From an uncultured Fidelibacterota bacterium (GTDB lineage Bacteria > Marinisomatota > Marinisomatia > Marinisomatales > UBA1611), in contig CAJWHU010000017.1 of assembly GCA_913041325.1 (NCBI GenBank), forward strand, positions 1-16,881: a DNA stretch of 16,881 nt, given 5' to 3'. Every line of letters begins with the position of its first letter. The stretch's first letter is position 1. A program made the translations under genes and the position numbers. This document shows positions 7,754 to 14,865 of the stretch, piece by piece. Under the pieces are notes generated by a model. It saw nothing but the letters and a program-made list of their open reading frames with translations. It was not told the origin of the DNA and made no database searches.

Positions 7754-8454
7754 TGAAAATTTCACAGACAGGAGTTCTCCATCTTGTATCTACTCCAATT
7801 GGAAACATGGAGGATATTACATATAGAGCGGTTGATACTCTTAAAAAGGTATCGCTTGTTGCAGCTGAAGATACAAGGACGTCAAAAAAACTCTTCAAGC
7901 ACTATATGATCAGTACCAAGCTTATAAGTTTTTACGAACATAATAAATATTCTAGAATTCCAAAATTAATTGGGCACCTAAAGAGGGGAAATGATTTAGC
8001 AATTATTTCTGACGCAGGAACTCCTGGTATATCCGATCCAGCCTACAGGATTGTAAGGGAGTCACTAAAAAATGAAATTAGGATAACATCCGTCCCCGGA
8101 GCAACTGCGGTAGTTTCTGCTCTTGTATCATCAGGTCTACCAACAGATAGATTTTTATTCGAAGGCTTTCTTCCGCCAAAAAAAGGTCGAAAAAAAAGAT
8201 TGGAGGGCATAAAAGATCTTGACGCAACCATAGTTTATTACGAATCTCCTCGAAGACTAGCAAGAACTTTAAATGATCTCGAGATAGTTCTTGGCGACCG
8301 TCCTGCGGTGGTTGCACGGGAACTAACAAAATTGTATGAAGAATATAGTAGGGGAACTATTTCCGAGCTTCGGAGATATTATGAAAAGAATATCCCTAAA
8401 GGCGAAATAGTAATTTTAGTTGGTAAAGGAAACAAAAATGTCTACTTCCAATAA
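7753..8454 (+). CDS. rsmI: 16S rRNA (cytidine(1402)-2'-O)-methyltransferase RsmI
   Basis: An SAM-dependent tetrapyrrole-methylase-fold enzyme that 2'-O-methylates C1402 in the decoding centre of 16S rRNA. Characteristic segments are LHLVSTPIGNMEDITYRAV at residues 9-27, AAEDTRTSKKL, YEHNKYSRIP, ISDAGTPGISDPAYRIV, VPGATAVVSALVSSGLPTDRFLFEGFLP, YYESPRRL and ARELTKLYEEYSRG. At 233 residues it ends after the methylase domain. E. coli RsmI (about 286) has an extra C-terminal domain that is absent here, as I believe it is in many other bacteria. The GTG start overlaps the lat stop codon by one base and has no Shine-Dalgarno, so translation is probably coupled. Its end overlaps tmk by 17 nt. Confidence 0.92.
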   Translation: MKISQTGVLHLVSTPIGNMEDITYRAVDTLKKVSLVAAEDTRTSKKLFKHYMISTKLISFYEHNKYSRIPKLIGHLKRGNDLAIISDAGTPGISDPAYRIVRESLKNEIRITSVPGATAVVSALVSSGLPTDRFLFEGFLPPKKGRKKRLEGIKDLDATIVYYESPRRLARTLNDLEIVLGDRPAVVARELTKLYEEYSRGTISELRRYYEKNIPKGEIVILVGKGNKNVYFQ

Positions 8455-9076
8455 AGGGCTTTTTATATCTTTTGAGGGGATAGACGGCTGTGGAAAAAGT
8501 ACTCAGGTTAAACTTCTTTTGGATAGGCTGAAAAAAAATTCTATTGTTTTTAAATTTGTTAGAGAGCCTGGTGGTACTAGGATTTCAGAAGACATTCGCA
8601 AAACCCTATTAAGCAATAAGAATATGAATATGTCTTCTAGGACTGAGGCTTTATTAATGACAGCTAGTCGTGCACAATTAACAAAAGAAGAAATAATTCC
8701 TGCTATGAATGAGGGAAATTGCATAGTTGCAGATAGATTTAAAGACTCTACATTAGCATATCAGGGTGGTGGCAGGAAACTAGATTTAAAGTTCTTAAAA
8801 AGATTAAATGATTTTGCAACATATGATATAGATCCAGACTTAACATTTTATATTGATGTTTCCGCAGAGACCGCCTATGAACGATCTTCCCATAATAATT
8901 TAGATAGGATTGAGAGTTTTGGCTTAGAATTTCAGAATAGTGTAAGGGAAAAATATCTTCACTTGGCCGAAAAATTTAGAAATAGAATTATTACAATTGA
9001 TGGTAATCAGAGTATATCAATTATCCATAGTACAATATGGGAAAAGACAATAAATTGTATAAATGAAAAGAACTAG
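8438..9076 (+). CDS. tmk: Thymidylate kinase
   Basis: A 212-residue P-loop kinase that phosphorylates dTMP to dTDP for DNA synthesis. The P-loop is FEGIDGCGKSTQ (residues 12-23) and REPGGT is the dTMP-binding segment. DRFKDSTLAYQGGGR matches the family DR-[YF]-x-D-S-x-A-Y-Q-G signature and DLTFYIDVSAETAYER is the conserved strand before the lid. ATG 8438 was chosen because AAAGGA at 8425-8430 lies seven bases upstream and the protein then begins just ahead of the first strand. A TTG at 8420 is open in frame but adds only MVKETK. The gene overlaps the end of rsmI (17 nt) and the start of the protease gene (14 nt), so the three are one translation-coupled unit. Confidence 0.94.
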   Translation: MSTSNKGLFISFEGIDGCGKSTQVKLLLDRLKKNSIVFKFVREPGGTRISEDIRKTLLSNKNMNMSSRTEALLMTASRAQLTKEEIIPAMNEGNCIVADRFKDSTLAYQGGGRKLDLKFLKRLNDFATYDIDPDLTFYIDVSAETAYERSSHNNLDRIESFGLEFQNSVREKYLHLAEKFRNRIITIDGNQSISIIHSTIWEKTINCINEKN

Positions 9077-10706
9077 AACTATAATTTTAAGTATTTTATC
9101 ATTCACAATTATATCATTAGATATTTGTTCAGGTAACTCCTCCAGAGATATTTACAGGCAAGTACGTAAAAATCAATCCCTCATTAATGATGTCTACAGG
9201 CAGCTAGTTACAAATTATGTTGATGATATTGACCTAGACGCTTTCACAAAAATAAGCATTAACAATATGCTGAGTGAGCTGGACCCGTATACTACTTATA
9301 TGGAGAAACAAGAGAAAGATGGAATTGAAATGTTAACTAAAGGTAAATATGGAGGGGTAGGTATTCAGATTGGGATCAGAGAAAAAGAACTCACGGTAAT
9401 TAGTCCTATTGATAATTCTCCAGCTAAAAAAGCTGGGATTTTGAGCGGTGACAAGATTATAGGAATTGATAGCGTTAAGACCAAAGATTATTCAATTGAT
9501 GATGCAGCGAAACTAATAAGGGGCAAAAAAGGAACAGAAGTTGTTTTAACGATTAAAAGATATGGTGAACCAGATTTCATTAAATTTGTTTTAGTAAGAG
9601 AAAATATTCCTGTAAAAGATATCTCGTACTTTGGAATGTTAAATGAGGGTACGGGCTATATAAGATTGACACGCTTTTCACGTAACTCCGATAAAGAGAT
9701 GCTAACTGCAATTAACTCTTTACTATCAGATAATATGTCAGGACTCATCTTAGATTTACGCGATAATCCAGGAGGTCTTTTAAATTCCGCAGTAAATATT
9801 TTAGATCTGCTTGTAGATAAGGGTGAAATTCTAGTTTGGACTGAAGGAAAAACCTCAAAATCTGCCAAGAAGTATTACAGTCAGAATGACCCCATTGTTC
9901 CAGATAATATGAACATCATTGTGTTAGTGAATCAAGGCAGTGCTTCAGCAAGTGAAATTATTTCAGGAACGCTGCAGGATTTGGATCGTGGAGTTGTAAT
10001 CGGTAGAAAAACATATGGTAAAGGCCTCGTGCAAACCGTGTTTAATTTAGACAGAGATCGAGCCATAAAAATCACAACTGCAAAATATTACATCCCAAGC
10101 GGCAGATTAATTCAGAGGCCTGGATATTTACCCAAAGAAATTATTGGAGACAGTACTTACACAGATACTCTTTTTTATACAAAAGGAGGTAGAAGAGTCT
10201 CGGGTTCTGGAGGAATAACTCCAGATCATGAAGTAGAATTAGATGAAATAACTCCTTTACTATCCGCAAGCTGGCGCCAGGGATTATTTTTTAATTTTGT
10301 GCAAAAAAATAAGTCTGCCTTTATGTCTTTTGAGGATGTAGAGAGGGATACTACATTACTTAATAGGTTTGAGGAATACTTGTATAGCAACGATTTAGAT
10401 ATTTATATGAAAGGGGAGAGCGTATATATGGATCTCAAAGATATGCTATTGGAACTTGATTCGACAAGTATTCAAATCCAGGGCGCATTGGACATAATGG
10501 ATGATTACTTTGAGCAAATAGCTCTTAATCAATTTGACAAAGAAAGAGAGAGGTTGAATCACTATTTGCTCCTTGAGTTCGCAGATTATTTTGATGGAGA
10601 GGAGGGAAGAATAAAACTTGCCTCAAAAAAAGATAAAGACATTTTGAAGGCGCTAGAATTATTGCATGATCCAGTCGTTTATGAGAAAATATTCCTACCT
10701 CAATAA
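9063..10706 (+). CDS. C-terminal processing peptidase (S41 family, PDZ)
   Basis: A 547-residue exported serine protease of the CtpA/Prc type. The N-terminus (MKRTR, then hydrophobic residues to about 24) is a signal peptide or anchor. A PDZ domain lies around residues 95-180 (GKYGGVGIQIG, SPAKKAGILSGDKIIGID). The S41 core contains GYIRLTRFS, LILDLRDNPGGLLNSAV and the catalytic site with S295 (in GSASASEI), K320 (in TYGKGLVQT) and Q324, at spacings seen in the family. A C-terminal region of roughly 170 residues after TPDHEVELDE is helical and charged. Such enzymes trim or degrade periplasmic proteins from their C-termini. ATG 9063 lies inside the tmk end, overlapping by 14 nt. After the stop there is a short AT-rich gap before tRNA-Val. 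The exact subfamily and adaptor are unknown. Confidence 0.92.
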   Translation: MKRTRTIILSILSFTIISLDICSGNSSRDIYRQVRKNQSLINDVYRQLVTNYVDDIDLDAFTKISINNMLSELDPYTTYMEKQEKDGIEMLTKGKYGGVGIQIGIREKELTVISPIDNSPAKKAGILSGDKIIGIDSVKTKDYSIDDAAKLIRGKKGTEVVLTIKRYGEPDFIKFVLVRENIPVKDISYFGMLNEGTGYIRLTRFSRNSDKEMLTAINSLLSDNMSGLILDLRDNPGGLLNSAVNILDLLVDKGEILVWTEGKTSKSAKKYYSQNDPIVPDNMNIIVLVNQGSASASEIISGTLQDLDRGVVIGRKTYGKGLVQTVFNLDRDRAIKITTAKYYIPSGRLIQRPGYLPKEIIGDSTYTDTLFYTKGGRRVSGSGGITPDHEVELDEITPLLSASWRQGLFFNFVQKNKSAFMSFEDVERDTTLLNRFEEYLYSNDLDIYMKGESVYMDLKDMLLELDSTSIQIQGALDIMDDYFEQIALNQFDKERERLNHYLLLEFADYFDGEEGRIKLASKKDKDILKALELLHDPVVYEKIFLPQ

Positions 10707-10711
10707 TCATA

Positions 10712-10732
10712 AATAGTAGCATAATTACTATT
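10712..10732 (+). repeat. Short inverted repeat between the protease gene and tRNA-Val
   Basis: AATAGTA (10712-10718) and TACTATT (10726-10732) are perfect reverse complements around a 7-base centre, starting five bases after the protease stop codon. The stem is AT-rich and no T-tract follows, so it is a poor intrinsic terminator. It could be a weak 3'-end stem or a processing site. Confidence 0.25.
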
Positions 10733-10760
10733 AATTACTGCATTAAATTTATTGTATCCA

Positions 10761-10834
10761 GGGCGATTAGCTCAGTTGGTTAGAGCGCTACGTTGACATC
10801 GTAGAGGTCAGTGGTTCGAATCCGCTATCGCCCA
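10761..10834 (+). tRNA. tRNA-Val (anticodon GAC)
   Basis: A 74-nt tRNA that folds fully. The acceptor stem GGGCGAT/ATCGCCC is seven pairs (10761-10767 with 10827-10833). The D stem is GCTC/GAGC. The anticodon stem CTACG/CGTAG encloses loop TTGACAT with anticodon GAC at 10795-10797 (T93 T94 preceding). A five-pair T stem with one G-U pair carries loop TTCGAAT. The discriminator base is A10834. The CCA end is not encoded (CTA follows), so it must be added by nucleotidyltransferase. GAC reads GUC and GUU valine codons. The thrS start codon lies only 10 nt downstream. Confidence 0.97.
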
Positions 10835-10844
10835 CTAGTTGATT

Positions 10845-12815
10845 ATGAAAGAGATTAATATAACATTACCCGATAATTCTGTTAAGAGAGTTCCCACTGG
10901 CTCCACCCCGCAAGATGTAGCCAATATCATAGGACACAATCTAGGTAAAGCAGCGGTGATTTCAAAAATTGATGGAATTTTAAAAGATTTAAATCACCCA
11001 CTAGAAAAAGACTGCAGGCTGGAACTTTTTACCGGTGAATCCTCCATAGGCCACAATACTCTACTTCATTCTACTGCTCATCTAATGGCTCAGGCAGTTA
11101 AGTATTTTTACCCCCATACAAAGGTAGCAATAGGGCCAACAATTGATAATGGCTTCTATTATGATTTTGATGTTGATATTCCATTTACTGAAGATGTCTT
11201 AACAAAGATAGAACTCAAGATGAAAGAATTGGCAAAAGAGGCCCAAGAAATTGAGCGGAACGAGATAACTGCCAAAGAGGCATTGAAATTATTTGAGAGT
11301 TTGAACGAGAGTTATAAAATTGAGATAATTCAGCAGATTAACCCAAAAGACCAAATTTCCACCTATAAACAAACCGATTTTATAGACCTATGTAGGGGGC
11401 CGCATGTATCAAATACATCGAAAATCAAATATTTTAAGCTTCTATCTACAGCTGGCGCATATTGGCGAGGTGATGAAAAAAATAAAATGCTACAAAGAAT
11501 ATACGGAACTGCATTTTCTACTAAAAAGGCCCTCAAAAATCACCTTAATCTTTTGGAGGAAGCAAAAAAACGTGATCATAGAAAGCTTGGTAAGGAATTA
11601 AAATTGTTTGCATTTGATGATGAAATTGGTCCCGGTCTACCATTATGGTTACCAAATGGTGCGACGATAATAGAAGAAATTGAAACTTTAGCGAAGGAAA
11701 CTGAGAAAAAGGCTGGGTATGATTTAGTGAGATCTCCACATCTAACAAAATCTATTCTTTATGAAAAATCTGGTCATCTCAATCACTATAAAGACTCCAT
11801 GTACCCGGCCATGGATATTGATGGTATTGAATATTATGTCAAGCCCATGAATTGTCCGCATCATCATAAAATCTATGCCTCATCACCCAAAAGCTATCGT
11901 GATCTTCCATTACGTCTGGCAGAATATGGTACCTGCTATCGCTACGAAAAGTCAGGGCAACTTTTTGGACTAATGAGAGTTAGAAGTCTCCAAATGAACG
12001 ACGCCCACATTTATTGCACTAAAGATCAATTCAAAGAGGAGTTTTTAAATGTTTGCAGGATGTACCTATATTATTTTGATATCTTTGGTATTGAAAAATA
12101 TTCAATGCGTTTGAGTTTGCACAGCGAGGACGAGCTGGGTAATAAATATGTAAACGAGCCAGATTTGTGGTTAGAAACTGAAAGGTGGGTGAGAGAGGCT
12201 CTAATTGAAGGTAACATTGATTTCGTTGAGGTGCCAGGTGAGGCCGCCTTTTACGGACCAAAAATAGACGTTCAAGTATGGAGTGCCATAGGAAAAGAAT
12301 TTACCCTAGCGACCAACCAAGTTGACTTTGCTGTTCCGTCAAAATTTGACCTTCAGTATATAGATGAAAATGGGCAGAGCCAAGTACCAATTTGTATTCA
12401 CAGAGCACCTCTTGGGACACATGAAAGATTCATTGGTTTTTTAATAGAACATTTTGGAGGTAATTTTCCTACCTGGCTGGCTCCAGTTCAAGTGGTAATC
12501 CTGCCAGTTTCCGATAAGTATACAGAATATGCAAAAACTGTACTTAAAACCTTAAAAGATGATGGAATTAGAGTTAAATTAAATGATCGCTCAGACAAAA
12601 TTGGTTCAAAGATAAGGCAGGCCGAACTAGATAAAATTAATTTTATGCTTATTGTTGGCGAGCGTGAAATAAAAAACAGAACAGTTTCTGTCAGAAAAAG
12701 ATTTGAAGGTGACCACGGAGAAGTGGAGATCGCAAGTTTTACCAAGTCTTTAAAGAAGATAATAAACAATAGGAGTATAACTCATAGGAAAGAAGCAGAC
12801 GCAACGTCTGAATGA
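10845..12815 (+). CDS. thrS: Threonyl-tRNA synthetase
   Basis: A 656-residue class II aminoacyl-tRNA synthetase that charges tRNA-Thr. Domains run in the usual order. The N-terminal TGS domain spans residues 1-60. The editing domain has H75/H79 (HSTAH) and C183 (CRGPHV). The catalytic core contains the zinc ligand C337 (MNCPHHH), motif 2 (CYRYEKSGQLFGLMRVRSL), the second ligand in NDAHIYC and motif 3 with the third ligand in IHRAPLGTHERFIGF. The anticodon-binding domain begins near WLAPVQVVILP. The core uses MNCPHHH and HRAPLGTHERF where E. coli-type enzymes have MNCPGH and a different motif 3; these look like a clade-specific version rather than damage. ATG 10845 was preferred over the in-frame TTG 10839, which abuts the tRNA. 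No Shine-Dalgarno is present because the tRNA ends 10 nt upstream. The 3' end overlaps infC by 32 nt. Confidence 0.96.
   Translation: MKEINITLPDNSVKRVPTGSTPQDVANIIGHNLGKAAVISKIDGILKDLNHPLEKDCRLELFTGESSIGHNTLLHSTAHLMAQAVKYFYPHTKVAIGPTIDNGFYYDFDVDIPFTEDVLTKIELKMKELAKEAQEIERNEITAKEALKLFESLNESYKIEIIQQINPKDQISTYKQTDFIDLCRGPHVSNTSKIKYFKLLSTAGAYWRGDEKNKMLQRIYGTAFSTKKALKNHLNLLEEAKKRDHRKLGKELKLFAFDDEIGPGLPLWLPNGATIIEEIETLAKETEKKAGYDLVRSPHLTKSILYEKSGHLNHYKDSMYPAMDIDGIEYYVKPMNCPHHHKIYASSPKSYRDLPLRLAEYGTCYRYEKSGQLFGLMRVRSLQMNDAHIYCTKDQFKEEFLNVCRMYLYYFDIFGIEKYSMRLSLHSEDELGNKYVNEPDLWLETERWVREALIEGNIDFVEVPGEAAFYGPKIDVQVWSAIGKEFTLATNQVDFAVPSKFDLQYIDENGQSQVPICIHRAPLGTHERFIGFLIEHFGGNFPTWLAPVQVVILPVSDKYTEYAKTVLKTLKDDGIRVKLNDRSDKIGSKIRQAELDKINFMLIVGEREIKNRTVSVRKRFEGDHGEVEIASFTKSLKKIINNRSITHRKEADATSE
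12771..12775 (+). promoter_or_regulatory. Shine-Dalgarno that fixes the infC start at an AUA codon
   Basis: AGGAG lies inside the thrS coding sequence, exactly eight bases before ATA 12784. An in-frame TAA at 12778-12780 lies between, so infC cannot start further upstream. This site together with the protein N-terminus selects the ATA as the initiation codon. Confidence 0.75.
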
Positions 12816-13296
12816 CGAAATAACAGCAAAAGAAGTTCGTTTAATATCAGTAGATGGTGAACAGTTAGGTGTTGTCCCCATTGAGGTTGCATTAGAAAAA
12901 GCCAGTGAAATTGGACTCGATCTTATAGAGGTTGGTCCGAACTCAAAACCACCAGTTTGCCGCATACTCGATTATGGCAAGCTGAAGTATGAAGAGAAAA
13001 AGAAGAAACAGCTTAGCAAGAAAAAACAACATGTTATTAAAGTGAAAGAGATAAGGCTTAGACCTAGAATTGATGAACATGACCTTATGACCAAGCTGAA
13101 TCAGGGTAAAAAATTTCTCAATGAGGGTGCTAAGTTGAAAGTTACATTAATGTTCAGAGGACGCGAAATGTCAAGAATTGACCTAGGAAAGGTCGTGATG
13201 GAAAGAGTCTTAGAGGAATTATCTGAGGTTGCAGAGGTAGAGAAGGATATACCACTAGAGGGTAGAAAAATGTCAATAGTTCTTAATGCTAAATAG
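12784..13296 (+). CDS. infC: Translation initiation factor IF-3, with AUA start codon
   Basis: A 170-residue initiation factor 3. It binds the 30S subunit, prevents premature 50S joining and checks the start codon and initiator tRNA. The N-domain (about residues 8-78) includes RLNDEITAKEVRLI, EQLGVV, GLDLIEV and PPVCRILDYGKLKYE. A lysine-rich linker follows, then the C-domain with VKEIRLRPRIDEHD, FLNEGAKLKVTLMFRGREM and LEGRKMSIVL. The in-frame stop at 12778 leaves only 12781 onward. ATA 12784 sits eight bases after AGGAG and yields M-GKKQTQRLNDEI, which matches the usual IF-3 N-terminus. The first in-frame ATG/GTG/TTG is at 13042 and would delete the whole N-domain. E. coli infC uses AUU, and IF-3 represses its own synthesis by rejecting such codons; the same control is likely here. 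The gene overlaps thrS by 32 nt. Confidence 0.93.
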   Translation: MGKKQTQRLNDEITAKEVRLISVDGEQLGVVPIEVALEKASEIGLDLIEVGPNSKPPVCRILDYGKLKYEEKKKKQLSKKKQHVIKVKEIRLRPRIDEHDLMTKLNQGKKFLNEGAKLKVTLMFRGREMSRIDLGKVVMERVLEELSEVAEVEKDIPLEGRKMSIVLNAK

Positions 13297-13305
13297 GAGT
13301 GCTAG

Positions 13306-13500
13306 ATGCCTAAAATGAAAACAAGGAAAGGAGCTGCCAAGCGGTTCAAAGTAACAGGTTCTGGCAGAATAAAACGAAATAAAGCAAACCATAGGCATAT
13401 GCTTATACGTAGATCGAATAAAGCAAAACGAAAAATGAGACAGTCAGCTCTCGTTGCTAGCGGAGATCGTAAGCTCGTAAGGGCAATGCTAGGTATTTAA
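13306..13500 (+). CDS. rpmI: 50S ribosomal protein L35 (bL35)
   Basis: A 64-residue, strongly basic protein of the large ribosomal subunit. The opening [20 protein letters not shown] and the segment [21 protein letters not shown] are diagnostic for bL35, and the length is normal. AGGAG at 13295-13299, which overlaps the infC stop codon, precedes the ATG by six bases. It belongs to the infC-rpmI-rplT operon; in E. coli this set is repressed by L20 binding the mRNA. No long leader able to form such a site is visible here between infC and rpmI. Confidence 0.97.
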   Translation: MPKMKTRKGAAKRFKVTGSGRIKRNKANHRHMLIRRSNKAKRKMRQSALVASGDRKLVRAMLGI

Positions 13501-13520
13501 TTAAATGGAGGCGAAATAAG

Positions 13521-13868
13521 ATGCCAAGAGCAAACAGTTCTGTACCTCGTCATCGTCGGCACAGAAAAATCGTCAAGCAGGCCAAAGGCTACTATGGTGC
13601 CAGGAGCCGCACTTTTAAGTCTGCAAAAGATGCAGTAACTAAGGCTGGACTTTACGCCTACAGAGATCGACGACAACGAAAGCGTCAATTTCGTAGGCTT
13701 TGGATTACACGTATTAATGCGGCGTGTCGTTTAAACGGCACAACATATTCTGCATTTATTAATGGCCTTAAAATTAATAATATTGATTTAGATCGTAAAG
13801 TGCTTGCCGACATGGCCGTTCATGATCCTGAATCATTTACGACCCTGATATTATCGCTTAAAAAGTGA
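13521..13868 (+). CDS. rplT: 50S ribosomal protein L20 (bL20)
   Basis: A 115-residue basic protein that binds 23S rRNA early in large-subunit assembly. The N-terminal extension is [20 protein letters not shown]. The globular part contains [23 protein letters not shown] and [14 protein letters not shown], all standard for bL20. GGAGG at 13507-13511 lies nine bases before the ATG. The gene follows rpmI by 20 nt and precedes pheS by four, so it sits inside one transcript. L20 commonly represses its own operon; a specific RNA target is not identifiable by eye here. Confidence 0.97.
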   Translation: MPRANSSVPRHRRHRKIVKQAKGYYGARSRTFKSAKDAVTKAGLYAYRDRRQRKRQFRRLWITRINAACRLNGTTYSAFINGLKINNIDLDRKVLADMAVHDPESFTTLILSLKK

Positions 13869-13872
13869 TATA

Positions 13873-14865
13873 ATGTCGTTCCGTGAGAAAATCAATTCGG
13901 TCAGAACGAGTTTTCTGACCGCGATTGATCCCTTTCCTGAAGACCAGCAATCGATTGACAAGCTTCATACCGAGTTTCTAGGTAGAAATGGTCGGATATC
14001 AAACCTTTTTAGCAATCTAAAATCTGTTGATAAGAAAGATTTGCCTAGCTTTGGCAAAGAATTAAACTTACTAAAAAATGAACTGAACTCAATTTTCAGT
14101 GATAAAATAAAAGAGCTGAAATCATCCCAAAAGGCTGTAAAGGATGAGGCTGTTGATTTCAGTTTTCCAGGCGATGAAATCCGCATAGGGTCCATTCACA
14201 TTTTAGAACAGACGCTCAATGAGATTAAAGACATATACATGTCAATCGGATTTCATGTTGCGTATGGGCCGGAGGTTGACGATGATTACCATAATTTTGA
14301 GGCTCTTAACATTCCTAAACATCATCCTGCGCGGGATATGCAGGATACATTTTTTATTGACCCCATAACTGTACTTAGAACCCATACATCTAATGTTCAG
14401 GTTCATATAATGGAAGAAGAAGAGCCACCGATCAGATATATTGTTCCAGGACGAGTTTATAGGAATGAGGCAATTGGCTATAAAAGCTATTGCTTATTCC
14501 ATCAGGTTGAGGGCATCTATGTTAATGAGCAAGTTTCTTTTGGTGAGTTAAAAGGATGCCTAGAGTATTTTGTTAATCATATGTTTGGACCAAAGAAAAA
14601 AATGAGATTTCGCCCATCCTATTTTCCCTTCACTGAGCCGAGTGCTGAGGTTGATATATGGGATGAAAATAGAGGTGAGTGGATGGAAATTCTTGGTTGT
14701 GGAATGGTAAATCCACAAGTTCTGAAGAATGTTGGGTACGATACGAAAAAATATCGAGGATATGCTTTTGGCATGGGCGTTGAGAGAATTGCAATGTTAA
14801 AACACGGGATCAACGATATTCGCCATTTTTACAGCGGCGATGTGAGATTTCTAAGTCAATTCTGA
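13873..14865 (+). CDS. pheS: Phenylalanyl-tRNA synthetase alpha subunit
   Basis: The 330-residue catalytic subunit of the alpha2-beta2 enzyme that charges tRNA-Phe. The N-terminal coiled coil (about residues 1-95, with FLGRNGRISNLF) binds tRNA. The class II core follows: GFHVAYGPEVDDDYHNFEAL, the HPARDMQDTFF segment, LRTHTSNVQ (motif 1 area), GRVYRNEAIGYKSYCLFHQVEG (motif 2), AEVDIWDENRGEWMEILGCGMV and GMGVERIAMLKHGINDIRHF (motif 3). The RNEAIGYKSYCLFHQ version of motif 2 is, as I recall, the Bacteroidetes/Chlorobi style; proteobacterial enzymes have a DATHSPQFHQ-like sequence. ATG 13873 lies four bases after the rplT stop with little Shine-Dalgarno. The stop overlaps the pheT start (TGATG). 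Confidence 0.96.
   Translation: MSFREKINSVRTSFLTAIDPFPEDQQSIDKLHTEFLGRNGRISNLFSNLKSVDKKDLPSFGKELNLLKNELNSIFSDKIKELKSSQKAVKDEAVDFSFPGDEIRIGSIHILEQTLNEIKDIYMSIGFHVAYGPEVDDDYHNFEALNIPKHHPARDMQDTFFIDPITVLRTHTSNVQVHIMEEEEPPIRYIVPGRVYRNEAIGYKSYCLFHQVEGIYVNEQVSFGELKGCLEYFVNHMFGPKKKMRFRPSYFPFTEPSAEVDIWDENRGEWMEILGCGMVNPQVLKNVGYDTKKYRGYAFGMGVERIAMLKHGINDIRHFYSGDVRFLSQF

Noticed and set aside
8420..8437. TTG 8420 as the tmk start
   Set aside because: ATG 8438 has a well-placed AAAGGA and gives the normal thymidylate kinase N-terminus.
10712..10732. Rho-independent terminator after the S41 protease gene
   Set aside because: There is a 7-bp inverted repeat but it is AT-rich and lacks a following T-run, so I list it only as a repeat.
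10727..10755. A promoter directly upstream of tRNA-Val
   Set aside because: Candidate -10 strings such as TAAATT or TATTGT have no acceptable -35 at proper spacing in this AT-rich stretch.
12750..12965. - strand open frame across the thrS/infC junction
   Set aside because: Both + strand frames here are well-conserved proteins; the antisense frame shows no family signature.
13042..13296. A short 84-residue gene starting at GTG 13042
   Set aside because: It is only the C-terminal half of IF-3. The same frame is open and clearly IF-3-like back to the ATA at 12784, with a strong Shine-Dalgarno ahead of it.
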